A DNA stretch of 64,000 nucleotides from Streptomyces lateritius. GTDB taxonomy: Bacteria; Actinomycetota; Actinomycetes; Streptomycetales; Streptomycetaceae. This document shows, piece by piece, positions 44,915 to 53,127 of the stretch. A program made the position numbers and the translations under genes. The stretch spans positions 203,578-267,577 of the forward strand of contig NZ_BMTO01000006.1 in NCBI RefSeq assembly GCF_014649715.1. The letters run 5' to 3'. The notes beneath the pieces are model-generated. The model saw only the letters and a program-made list of their open reading frames with translations, was not told where the DNA came from and did no database searches. The first letter of the stretch is position 1, and each line of letters begins with the position of its first letter.

Positions 44915-45210
44915 GACTTGTACCCCTTCGTCCAGTTTTATGGCATTTGGCGATGATCACACCTATTGCTCATACACTGAAAAGGAAGAATCGGATCCCG
45001 TGGCGGCGACACGACGGCACGGCGCGGAAACACCACCCGTGCGGCCGAACCGCCGGACGGCGGGGCGCTCCGGACGAGTGGAATCCGGTGCAGGTGGCTT
45101 CACAAGCAGGATGTGACGCGCGACACTCTCCCCCAAGGTCGGGTCCGCCCGGCCCGGGGGAACCCCCAGCGCGTGTTCGCCACCCGCGATCGCGGAAGTG
45201 AGGGCAATCG

Positions 45211-45438
45211 ATGTCCCTTCAGGACGATTTGGCGGCCGTCAAGCGCTGTCTCGACGACCTGGTCCGCACGGTCGGACAACTGGAACGCAGCATCGCGGCG
45301 GAGCGGCGCGCCCCCGCGCCGCCGACCTCGAGCCGGCCCGAGAATCTCGTGACGATCCCCGACACGCCCTACGACAGCGGCCTGTGGACCGACACGGACG
45401 ACGAGGGCCTGGGAGCACGCGACCGGCACGCGCCCTAG
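45211..45438 (+). CDS. Small helical protein leading the sdh operon
   Basis: 75 residues: an N-terminal amphipathic helix or coiled coil (SLQDDLAAVKRCLDDLVRTV) then an Ala/Pro linker and an acidic tail (DTPYDSGLWTDTDDEG). It has no known domain. The ATG at 45211 lies behind GGAAGTGAGGG. The gene ends 9 bases before the SDH anchor gene, so it is probably part of that operon. It could be an SDH assembly or accessory factor, an inference from position only. Confidence 0.72.
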   Translation: MSLQDDLAAVKRCLDDLVRTVGQLERSIAAERRAPAPPTSSRPENLVTIPDTPYDSGLWTDTDDEGLGARDRHAP

Positions 45439-45447
45439 GAGACCTCG

Positions 45448-46284
45448 TTGGCCACAGGAACCGAACCACCCTCCACCGGAAGGGGGGTGTCCGCCACCGG
45501 GGTGCACTCCCCCTCCCGCGCGGCCATCGCCCCCCGCCATCTGCGGACCGACCGGTGGTGGCTGGCGCCCGCCGCCACCGCCGCCGGCCTGCTCGCCTTC
45601 ATCGCCTACTCCACCTGGCGCGCCTTCGCCAACAGCGACTACTACGCCGCCCCCTACGTCTCGCCGTTCTACTCGCCCTGCCTCGCGGAGAACTGCGTCC
45701 CGATGAAGGCCGGGCCCAACTGGGAGATCTTCGGCAGCTGGTGGGGCCTCTCCCCCGCCCTGCTGATCCTGGTCTTCCCACTCGGCTTCCGGCTGACCTG
45801 CTACTACTACCGGAAGGCGTACTACCGCGGTTTCTGGGCCTCGCCCCCGGCCTGCGCGGTCGCCGAACCGCACACGGCGTACACCGGCGAGACCCGCTTT
45901 CCGCTGATCCTGCAGAACCTCCACCGGTACTTCTTCTACGCCGCCCTCCCGGTCGCCGCGATCCTCACCTACGACACGGTGCTGACCTTCCGGGACGCCA
46001 CCTACGCCTGGGGTCACGCGGGACTCGGAACGGTGATCTTCCTCGTCAACATCGTGCTGATCTGGGCGTACACGCTCTCCTGCCACTCCTGCCGGCACAT
46101 CGTCGGCGGCCGGCTGCGGAACTTCTCCCGGCATCCCGTGCGCTACCGCCTGTGGACCCTGGTCGGGAAGCTGAACGCCCGGCACATGCTCCTCGCCTGG
46201 GCCTCCCTGATCAGCGTCGCGCTCTGCGATCTGTACGTGTACCTGCTCGCCACCGGCACCTTCGACGACCCGAGGATCTTCTGA
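45448..46284 (+). CDS. Succinate dehydrogenase membrane anchor, single-subunit Sdh1 type
   Basis: 278-residue anchor with five predicted helices (about 38-56, 100-118, 158-178, 190-210, 228-250), matching the one-subunit anchor of actinobacterial Sdh1 (Rv0249c type). A cluster Cys212-His213-x-Cys215-x-His217 (LSCHSCRH) follows helix IV, and Cys78, Cys83, Cys118 and Cys136 are also present. Mycobacterial Sdh1 is reported to hold a membrane-embedded Rieske-type cluster, for which these are ligand candidates. TTG 45448 follows GGAGACC. The first 30 residues are poorly conserved in character. Electron acceptor presumably menaquinone. Confidence 0.9.
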   Translation: MATGTEPPSTGRGVSATGVHSPSRAAIAPRHLRTDRWWLAPAATAAGLLAFIAYSTWRAFANSDYYAAPYVSPFYSPCLAENCVPMKAGPNWEIFGSWWGLSPALLILVFPLGFRLTCYYYRKAYYRGFWASPPACAVAEPHTAYTGETRFPLILQNLHRYFFYAALPVAAILTYDTVLTFRDATYAWGHAGLGTVIFLVNIVLIWAYTLSCHSCRHIVGGRLRNFSRHPVRYRLWTLVGKLNARHMLLAWASLISVALCDLYVYLLATGTFDDPRIF

Positions 46285-46285
46285 C

Positions 46286-48181
46286 ATGGCACAGGTCGAA
46301 CGGCAGCAGTGGGACGTGGTGGTGGTCGGGGCCGGCGGCGCCGGACTGCGGGCCGCGATCGAGGCGCGCGAGCGGGGCGCCCGTACGGCCGTGATCTGCA
46401 AGTCGCTCTTCGGTAAGGCGCACACGGTGATGGCCGAGGGCGGCATCGCCGCCTCCATGGCCAACGCCAACCCGCACGACAGCTGGCAGATCCACTTCCG
46501 CGACACCATGCGCGGCGGGAAGTTCCTCAACCAGTGGCGGATGGCCGAGCTGCACGCACGCGAGGCCCCGGACCGGGTCTGGGAGCTGGAGACCTGGGGC
46601 GCCCTCTTCGACCGCACGGCCGACGGCCGGATCTCCCAGCGCAACTTCGGCGGACACGAGTACCCGCGGCTCGCGCACGTCGGCGACCGGACGGGCCTGG
46701 AGCTGATCCGCACCCTCCAGCAGAAGACCGTCTCCCTCCAGCAGGAGGACTTCCGCGCGACCGGGGAGTACGAGTCCCGGCTGAAGATCTTCCAGGAGTG
46801 CACGGTCACACGCGTCCTGAAGGACGAAGCGGGCCGGGTGAGCGGGGTCTTCTGCTACGAGCGGGAGACCGGGCGCTTCTTCGTCCTGGACGCGCCGGCC
46901 GTGGTCCTCGCGACCGGCGGCATCGGCAAGTCCTTCAAGGTGACGTCGAACTCGTGGGAGTACACCGGCGACGGGCACGCCCTCGCCCTGCTCGCGGGCG
47001 CTCCGCTGGTGAACATGGAGTTCGTGCAGTTCCACCCGACCGGAATGGTCTGGCCGCCGTCCGTGAAGGGGATCCTCGTCACCGAGTCCGTGCGCGGGGA
47101 CGGCGGGGTGCTGCGGAACTCCGACGGCAAGCGGTTCATGTTCGACTACGTCCCCGACGTCTTCAAGGAGAAGTACGCGCAGACCGAGGAGGAGGGCGAC
47201 CGCTGGTACGAGGACCCGGACAACAACCGGCGCCCGCCCGAACTGCTGCCGCGCGACGAGGTGGCGCGGGCGATCAACTCGGAGGTGAAGGCGGGGCGCG
47301 GCTCGCCGCACGGCGGGGTCTTCCTCGATGTGTCGACGCGGATGCCGGCGGAGGTGATCAAGCGGCGCCTGCCCTCGATGTACCACCAGTTCAAGGAGCT
47401 GGCGGACGTGGACATCACGGCCGAGGCGATGGAGGTCGGGCCGACCTGCCACTACGTGATGGGCGGCGTCGCGGTCGACTCGGACACGGCGGCGACGGTG
47501 GGCGTGCCGGGGCTGTTCGCCGCCGGTGAGGTCGCCGGCGGCATGCACGGCTCCAACCGGCTCGGCGGCAACTCCCTCTCCGACCTGCTGGTGTTCGGGC
47601 GGCGGGCGGGGCTCCACGCCGCCGAGTACGCGACGGGGGCGGGACGCCCGGCGATGTCCCCGGCCGCGGTGGACGCGGCGGTGGCCGAGGCGCTCGCTCC
47701 GTTCGCCGCGGCCGAAGCTCCGGCCTCGGAAGGGCCGGCGGAGAACCCGTACACCCTCCACCAGGAGCTGCAGCGGACCATGCACGACCTCGTCGGCATC
47801 ATCCGGCGCGCGGGGGAGATGTCCGAGGCCCTGGAGCGGATCGCCGAGCTGCGCGAGCGGGCGCGGCGGGCGGGTGTCGAGGGGCACCGGCAGTTCAACC
47901 CGGGCTGGCACCTGGCCCTCGACCTGCGCAACATGCTCCTCGTGAGCGAGTGCGTGGCGCTGGCTGCGCTGGAGCGCACGGAGAGCCGGGGCGGGCACAC
48001 CCGCGAGGACCACCCCTCGATGGACCGGGCCTGGCGTTCGGTGAATCTGCTGTGCCGCGCGGTGGACGACGGCGTCGTCCTGGAACGGACGCGTACCGAC
48101 CCCATCCGTCCGGACCTGCTCGCCCTCTTCGAGAAGGAGGAGCTGGTCAAGTACCTCGCCGAAGAGGAGCTCTACGAGTGA
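46286..48181 (+). CDS. sdhA: Succinate dehydrogenase flavoprotein subunit
   Basis: 631-residue flavoprotein oxidising succinate to fumarate. FAD-binding GAGGAGLRAA is at about 15-24, and His46 in KAHTVMAEGGIAA is the probable covalent FAD site. The substrate region MEFVQFHPTGM and the active-site HGSNRLGGNSLSDLLVFG are present. C-terminal helical domain is normal. It begins 1 base after the anchor stop and its stop overlaps sdhB as GTGA. It belongs to the anchor-A-B operon of Sdh1 type. Confidence 0.95.
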   Translation: MAQVERQQWDVVVVGAGGAGLRAAIEARERGARTAVICKSLFGKAHTVMAEGGIAASMANANPHDSWQIHFRDTMRGGKFLNQWRMAELHAREAPDRVWELETWGALFDRTADGRISQRNFGGHEYPRLAHVGDRTGLELIRTLQQKTVSLQQEDFRATGEYESRLKIFQECTVTRVLKDEAGRVSGVFCYERETGRFFVLDAPAVVLATGGIGKSFKVTSNSWEYTGDGHALALLAGAPLVNMEFVQFHPTGMVWPPSVKGILVTESVRGDGGVLRNSDGKRFMFDYVPDVFKEKYAQTEEEGDRWYEDPDNNRRPPELLPRDEVARAINSEVKAGRGSPHGGVFLDVSTRMPAEVIKRRLPSMYHQFKELADVDITAEAMEVGPTCHYVMGGVAVDSDTAATVGVPGLFAAGEVAGGMHGSNRLGGNSLSDLLVFGRRAGLHAAEYATGAGRPAMSPAAVDAAVAEALAPFAAAEAPASEGPAENPYTLHQELQRTMHDLVGIIRRAGEMSEALERIAELRERARRAGVEGHRQFNPGWHLALDLRNMLLVSECVALAALERTESRGGHTREDHPSMDRAWRSVNLLCRAVDDGVVLERTRTDPIRPDLLALFEKEELVKYLAEEELYE

Positions 48182-48951
48182 GCAGCTATCAGGCCGCCTT
48201 CAAGGTGTGGCGGGGCGACGCGGGCGGCGGCGGACTGCGGGACTTCCAGGTCGAGGTGAACGACGGCGAGGTCGTCCTCGACATCATCCACCGGCTGCAG
48301 GCCACCCAGGCGCCGGATCTGGCGGTGCGCTGGAACTGCAAGGCCGGCAAGTGCGGCTCGTGCTCGGCCGAGATCAACGGGCGGCCGCGTCTGCTGTGCA
48401 TGACCCGGATGTCGGTCTTCGACCGGGCGGAGACGATCACCGTGACCCCGCTGCGGGCCTTCCCCGTGGTGCGCGACCTGGTGACGGACGTGTCCTTCAA
48501 CTACGCGAAGGCGCGGGAGGTCCCCGCCTTCGTCCCGCCAAAGGGGCTCGCCCCGGGCGAGTACCGGATGGGGCAGCGGGACGTGGAGCGCTCGCAGGAG
48601 TTCCGCAAGTGCATCGAGTGCTTCCTGTGTCAGGACACCTGCCACGTGGTGCGGGACCACGAGGAGAACAAGACGGCCTTCGCCGGGCCGCGCTTCCTGA
48701 TGCGGGTGGCCGAGCTGGACATGCACCCCCTGGACGCGGCCCAGGAGGCGGGCATCGACCGGAAGCGGACGGCGCAGGAGGAGCACGGGCTCGGCTACTG
48801 CAACATCACGAAGTGCTGTACGGAGGTGTGCCCGGAGGGCATCAAGATCACCGACAACGCGCTGATCCCGCTGAAGGAGCGGGTCGTGGACCGTCAGTAC
48901 GACCCGCTGGTGTGGCTGGGGAACAAGATCCGGAGGCGGCCGGAGGCGTAG
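48178..48951 (+). CDS. sdhB: Succinate dehydrogenase iron-sulfur subunit
   Basis: 257-residue iron-sulfur subunit. The plant-type [2Fe-2S] ligands are in WNCKAGKCGSC and RLLC. The [4Fe-4S] site is CIECFLCQDTC, followed by His rather than the usual Pro. The [3Fe-4S] site is CNITKCCTEVCPEG. The CFLCQDTCHVVRDHEENK segment is characteristic of the mycobacterial Sdh1 group. The GTG at 48178-48180 overlaps the sdhA stop. Confidence 0.95.
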   Translation: MSSYQAAFKVWRGDAGGGGLRDFQVEVNDGEVVLDIIHRLQATQAPDLAVRWNCKAGKCGSCSAEINGRPRLLCMTRMSVFDRAETITVTPLRAFPVVRDLVTDVSFNYAKAREVPAFVPPKGLAPGEYRMGQRDVERSQEFRKCIECFLCQDTCHVVRDHEENKTAFAGPRFLMRVAELDMHPLDAAQEAGIDRKRTAQEEHGLGYCNITKCCTEVCPEGIKITDNALIPLKERVVDRQYDPLVWLGNKIRRRPEA

Positions 48952-48972
48952 TACCCGACGGACCCGGCCACG

Positions 48973-50013
48973 TCAGTGCCAGCCGTGGCGGTAGGCCGCC
49001 CAGTCCTCCTCCTTCGCGGCGAAGTCGACGTACAGCGCGACGCCGAACCGTTCGCGGTCGTGGTCCGTGCGCCCCAGGCCCAGCCGGGTGCCGCGGATCG
49101 CGGCCGCGACCGTCTCCGCCGAGTCGTGGTGGCCGAGGTCGTCCTCGTGGAAGAACGGCAGGCCCATGAGCAGGTCGGTGGACTCGGGCGTGACCTCGAG
49201 GGCGAGGCTGGTCTGCTGGGCGACGTAGCCGCCGTAGAGGCTCTCCAGCGGCATCCAGGTGTCGTACGACATGACGGCGATCTGGTCGACCCGGCGGGCG
49301 ACCTGCCCGAAGAACTCCTGGGACCACCATTTCTCGCTGCCGCTGAGAGCGCCGTTGACGGTGTGCGCGGCAGGCAGCGGGTCGATCTGGTGGGCGGCGA
49401 CGGAGAGCGGGACCTTGCGGGCCCTGGTCAGCTCGCCCAGGTCGTCGAGCAGGGACAGGTAGTTCGCGTCGTCCGAGAGCAGGGGTTCCAGGTCGAAGTG
49501 GACCCCGTCGAAGCCGGCGTCGAGGATCTGCCGGGCCGATCCCACCACGGCCGCGCGCGAGGCCGCGTCCTCCAGGCGCAGTCCGTCCGGGCCCTCGGTG
49601 GCCAGGATGTCGCCCAGCCAGGCGTGCACCCGTATCCCCGGCATCGTCCGGTGCACGTTCTCGATGAGCCACTTCGCGCGGGGGTAGCGCGCCACGGGGA
49701 GCGTTCCGTCATGCTCCAGCGGGCCCGCGTGGACGTACAGGTCGCGTATCCCCGTGCCCTTGATCCGGGCCGCGAAGGCGGTGAGGTCGGCGTCCTTCTT
49801 CCGGCCGTCCACCCAGGCGTGGCCGAGCCAGATGGCGTCCTTCCCGCGCGTCCGCGTCCCGTCGCGGAGATCCCCCGCGTAGTTCAGCCGCAGGGCGAGC
49901 GCGCTGCCGGCCGGCGGCACGACCAGGAGGAGGACGAGCCCGAGCACGACCCACCGCCCCCACCGTCGCCGCCGCCACCAGCCGCGTACGCGTCCGTTCA
50001 CCCGAGCCCCCAA
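48973..50013 (-). CDS. Membrane-anchored glycoside hydrolase family 18-like protein
   Basis: 346 residues. A basic N-terminus and one membrane helix (about 20-41) anchor a GH18-like TIM barrel. The strand motif FDGVHFDLEPLL retains the DxxxxxE pattern (catalytic Glu candidate) of GH18 enzymes, and MSYDTWMP corresponds to the MxYD motif. Substrate unknown; polysaccharide or peptidoglycan-related glycan are possibilities. TTG 50013 follows GGAG closely. A GTG at 50001 is an alternative. Convergent with sdhB and divergent from the TPM gene. Confidence 0.8.
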   Translation of the reverse strand: MGARVNGRVRGWWRRRRWGRWVVLGLVLLLVVPPAGSALALRLNYAGDLRDGTRTRGKDAIWLGHAWVDGRKKDADLTAFAARIKGTGIRDLYVHAGPLEHDGTLPVARYPRAKWLIENVHRTMPGIRVHAWLGDILATEGPDGLRLEDAASRAAVVGSARQILDAGFDGVHFDLEPLLSDDANYLSLLDDLGELTRARKVPLSVAAHQIDPLPAAHTVNGALSGSEKWWSQEFFGQVARRVDQIAVMSYDTWMPLESLYGGYVAQQTSLALEVTPESTDLLMGLPFFHEDDLGHHDSAETVAAAIRGTRLGLGRTDHDRERFGVALYVDFAAKEEDWAAYRHGWH

Positions 50014-50116
50014 GAATCTCCGTCGTCGTGATCACCACCGTAGAGGCGGCCACCGACAGTGACGCCGGGCCGCGGTGAACGGGTTCCGCCCGGTCGCGGG
50101 CGAACAGATCGGGACA

Positions 50117-50122
50117 TAACCT
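50117..50122 (+). promoter_or_regulatory. -10 element of a probable leaderless TPM-gene promoter
   Basis: TAACCT followed by 6 bases and the GTG at 50129. No ribosome site is present. Confidence 0.45.
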
Positions 50123-50128
50123 CCCCAT

Positions 50129-52255
50129 GTGACGCGAACAGCCGCCCGAGCCTCTCTCCGGAGCGTCCTCGCGGTGCTGCTGGCGGCGTGGTGGCTGGTC
50201 GTCCCCGCCGTTCACGGCGCCCGTGCCGACGATCCCGTCGTGCTGTCCCGCGAGGGGCAGATCACGGACAGGGTCGGCGCGCTGGGCGACCGCCGCAGCG
50301 CGGTCACCCAGGCCCTGGACCGGCTCTACGACGACCAACGGGTCCAGCTCTTCGTCGTCTACGTACGGGACTTCTCCGGGCGATCGGGCCAGAGCTGGGC
50401 CGACGCCACCGCCGAGCGCAACGGCCTCGGTGTCAACGACGTGCTCCTCGCGGTGGCCACCCACGACCGTCAGTACGGCTACTCGGCCGACCCGGGCTCG
50501 CGCTTCACCCAGGCCCAGATCGACGACGTGGCCCAGACCGCGATCGAGCCCGCGCTGCGGCAGAACGACTGGGCCGGTGCCGCGATCGGGGCCGCGAACG
50601 GCTTCGACGCCGTGCTCGCCGGACTGCCCGTGCCGGTGCCCACCATCACGCCGGGCGCCGCGGACCCCGGCGGCGCCGGCGACGAGGGGGGCTCGGCGAC
50701 GGACCTCCTCGTTCCGATCGTCCTCGTCGGCGGGGCGGGGGCCGTGGCGGCGTACGCGTACAGCAGGCGCCGACGGCGGACCGATACCCGTACGACGCCG
50801 AGCGGCGGGCAGGGCTGGGGCGCGCCGAAGGGGCCCACGCTTCCTACGCTGGAGGAGCTGGACGGACGGGCCCGGCGGGATCTGGTGACCACCGACGACG
50901 CCGTACGCACCAGCCAGGAGGAACTCGGCTTCGCGACCGCCCAGTTCGGCGAGGAGGCGGTGCGGCCGTTCACCGAGGCGGTGGCGTTCGCGAAGACGGA
51001 GCTGACGGCGGCGTTCCGGCTGCGGCAGCAGCTCGACGACGCCTTCCCGGAGGACGACGCGACCCGCCGCTCGATGCTCGACGAGATCGTCCGGCGATGT
51101 GATGCGGCGAACGCGCGGCTGGACGCGGAGGCGGAGGCCTTCGACCGGTTGCGGGCCCTGGAGAGCGACGCCGCGGAGGCGCTGAACGTGGCCGAGGCGG
51201 CGTGCCGCGAGCAGACCGGCCGGGTCATCACGGCGGAGGCGACGCTCACCGCGATGCGCGGGCGGTACGCCGAGTCCGCGGCCTCCCCCGTCGCGAGCGA
51301 CGTGGAACAGGCGAAGGACCGGCTGGTGTTCGCGACGACCCATCTGGACCGGGCCCGGCAGAGCGTCGAGGCGGGCGACAACGGCGTCGCGGCCGTGCAC
51401 ATCCGGGCCGCCGAGGGCGCCGTCGACCAGGCTGCCCGGCTCAGCGAGGCCGTGGACCGGAGGGCCCGGGAGGTCGCCGAGGCGGCCGGCAGGCTGCCGG
51501 TCGCTCTGAGCGAGACCGAGGCCGATCTCGCCGACGCCCGCGGGCTGCTCCAGGGCACGGCCGAGGGGGTCTCCACCGCCGATCTCCAGGGCCGCATCGC
51601 CCGGGCGGAGGCCGTCCTGGCCGATGTGCGCAGAACCGTGGACACGGGGCGCTACGACCCGATCGACGCGCTGCGCCGGGTGGAGGAGGCCGACGGCGCG
51701 CTCGACGAGGCCCTGGAGGGCGCGCGGGAGCGCGAGTCGGGCACGCGGCGGGCGCGCGCGCTCCTCGACCAGGCGACGCTGACCGCCCGTTCGGCGATCG
51801 GCGCGGCCGCCGACTACATCACGACGCATCGCGGGGCCGTCGGCAGCGAGGCCCGTACCCGCCTGGCCGAGGCCCAGCGCCGACTGGAGCGGGCCGACGC
51901 GCTCGCCGCGGCGGGGGACCCGCAGGGGGCGCTGGCCGAGGCCCGGCAGGCGGACGCGCTGGCCCGGCGCGCGCAGGACCTGGCGGAGCAGGACGTACGG
52001 ACGTACGGGAACCCGAACGGCTTGGGCGGTGTGACAGGGGTAGGAGGGGGCGGCGGGCTCGGTGGTGCGGTGCTCGGCGGCATCATCCTCGGCGGACTGT
52101 TCGGCGACAGGGGAGGCAGCCACGGCGGGGGATTCGGCGGTGGGTTCGGGGGCGGTTTCGGGGGCGGTGGTTTCGGAGGGAGCGGCGGGGGCGGGCCCGG
52201 CCGCTTCGGCGGCGGGGGGACCCGCGGCCGGCTCGGCGGCGGCGGCCGTTTCTGA
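50129..52255 (+). CDS. TPM-domain membrane protein
   Basis: 708 residues. Signal peptide (about 1-33), extracytoplasmic TPM domain (about 38-165, REGQITDRVGALGDRRS ... NDVLLAVATHDRQYGYSA), a membrane helix (about 192-210), then a long cytoplasmic alpha-helical, coiled-coil-rich region (about 240-620) and a Gly-rich tail with GGGFGGGFGGGFGGGG repeats. TPM proteins are membrane-quality or photosystem-repair type factors with phosphatase activity reported for some. It precedes pspA by 44 bases, suggesting a joint membrane-stress function. Confidence 0.9.
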   Translation: MTRTAARASLRSVLAVLLAAWWLVVPAVHGARADDPVVLSREGQITDRVGALGDRRSAVTQALDRLYDDQRVQLFVVYVRDFSGRSGQSWADATAERNGLGVNDVLLAVATHDRQYGYSADPGSRFTQAQIDDVAQTAIEPALRQNDWAGAAIGAANGFDAVLAGLPVPVPTITPGAADPGGAGDEGGSATDLLVPIVLVGGAGAVAAYAYSRRRRRTDTRTTPSGGQGWGAPKGPTLPTLEELDGRARRDLVTTDDAVRTSQEELGFATAQFGEEAVRPFTEAVAFAKTELTAAFRLRQQLDDAFPEDDATRRSMLDEIVRRCDAANARLDAEAEAFDRLRALESDAAEALNVAEAACREQTGRVITAEATLTAMRGRYAESAASPVASDVEQAKDRLVFATTHLDRARQSVEAGDNGVAAVHIRAAEGAVDQAARLSEAVDRRAREVAEAAGRLPVALSETEADLADARGLLQGTAEGVSTADLQGRIARAEAVLADVRRTVDTGRYDPIDALRRVEEADGALDEALEGARERESGTRRARALLDQATLTARSAIGAAADYITTHRGAVGSEARTRLAEAQRRLERADALAAAGDPQGALAEARQADALARRAQDLAEQDVRTYGNPNGLGGVTGVGGGGGLGGAVLGGIILGGLFGDRGGSHGGGFGGGFGGGFGGGGFGGSGGGGPGRFGGGGTRGRLGGGGRF

Positions 52256-52299
52256 CCCTGACAGGCCTCTCGCGTTCCTCGGGTTCAAGGAGAAGAAGC

Positions 52300-53007
52300 A
52301 TGAGCAAGCAGACCGTCCTCGGCCGTGTCGCGCAGCTGGCGAAGGCCAACATCAACGCCCTGCTGGACCAGGCGGAGGACCCGCAGAAGATGATCGACCA
52401 GCTGATCCGCGACTACACGAACAACATCGCGGAGGCGGAGGAGGCGGTGGCGACGACCATCGGCAATCTGCGGCTGATGGAACAGGACCACCAGGAGGAC
52501 ATGGACGCGGCGAAGGAGTGGGGCGACAAGGCCCTGGCCGCGAGCCGGAAGGCGGACGGGCTGCGGGCCGAGGGGCGGACGGCGGACGCGGACCGGTTCG
52601 ACAACCTCGCGAAGGTGGCGTTGGGACGTCAGCTCCAGTCGGAGAAGGAGGCGCGGGCGGCGGAGCCGACGATCGCCTCGCAGACGGAGATCGTGGAGAA
52701 GCTCAAGAGCGGCCTGGACCAGATGAGGGCCAAGCTCGGCGAGCTGAAGGCGAAGCGGGACGAGCTGGTGGCCCGGGCCAAGACGGCGCAGGCGCAGAAC
52801 CGGATGATGGACGCGGTGAAGGACATCGACGTCCTGGACCCGACGAGCGAGCTGAGCCGGTTCGAGGACAAGGTGCGGCGCGAGGAGGCGAGGGCGATGG
52901 GCAAGCAGGAGCTGGCGGCCTCCTCGCTCGACGCCCAGTTCGAGGAGTTGGACGCCCTCGGCGACAGCGCGGAGATCGAGGCCCGGCTCGCGGCGCTCAA
53001 GGGGTAG
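52300..53007 (+). CDS. PspA/IM30 family membrane-stress protein
   Basis: 235-residue, almost wholly helical ESCRT-III-like protein. It starts MSKQTVLGRVAQLAKANINA, has the N-terminal amphipathic helix and PQKMIDQLIRDYTNNI, and extended coiled coils to the end. PspA proteins bind stressed membranes and preserve proton-motive force. The ATG at 52300 follows AAGGAG. Likely co-transcribed with the TPM gene. Confidence 0.94.
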   Translation: MSKQTVLGRVAQLAKANINALLDQAEDPQKMIDQLIRDYTNNIAEAEEAVATTIGNLRLMEQDHQEDMDAAKEWGDKALAASRKADGLRAEGRTADADRFDNLAKVALGRQLQSEKEARAAEPTIASQTEIVEKLKSGLDQMRAKLGELKAKRDELVARAKTAQAQNRMMDAVKDIDVLDPTSELSRFEDKVRREEARAMGKQELAASSLDAQFEELDALGDSAEIEARLAALKG

Positions 53008-53051
53008 CCGCGGCGCCGTCCGCCTCTCGGGCGCGGGCTCGGTCGCCCCGC

Positions 53052-53069
53052 GCCCCTCGGGCGAGGGGC
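53052..53069. terminator. Hairpin between convergent pspA and phosphatase genes
   Basis: 7-bp perfect stem (GCCCCTC/GAGGGGC) with loop GGGC, embedded in a pair of imperfect direct repeats ending GCTCGGTCGCCCCG (53037-53080). Confidence 0.5.
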
Positions 53070-53127
53070 TCGGTCGCCCCGGGTCCCGACGCTGCTCGGC
53101 CGGGCCCGCGGGGCCGTGCGGTGCTGG

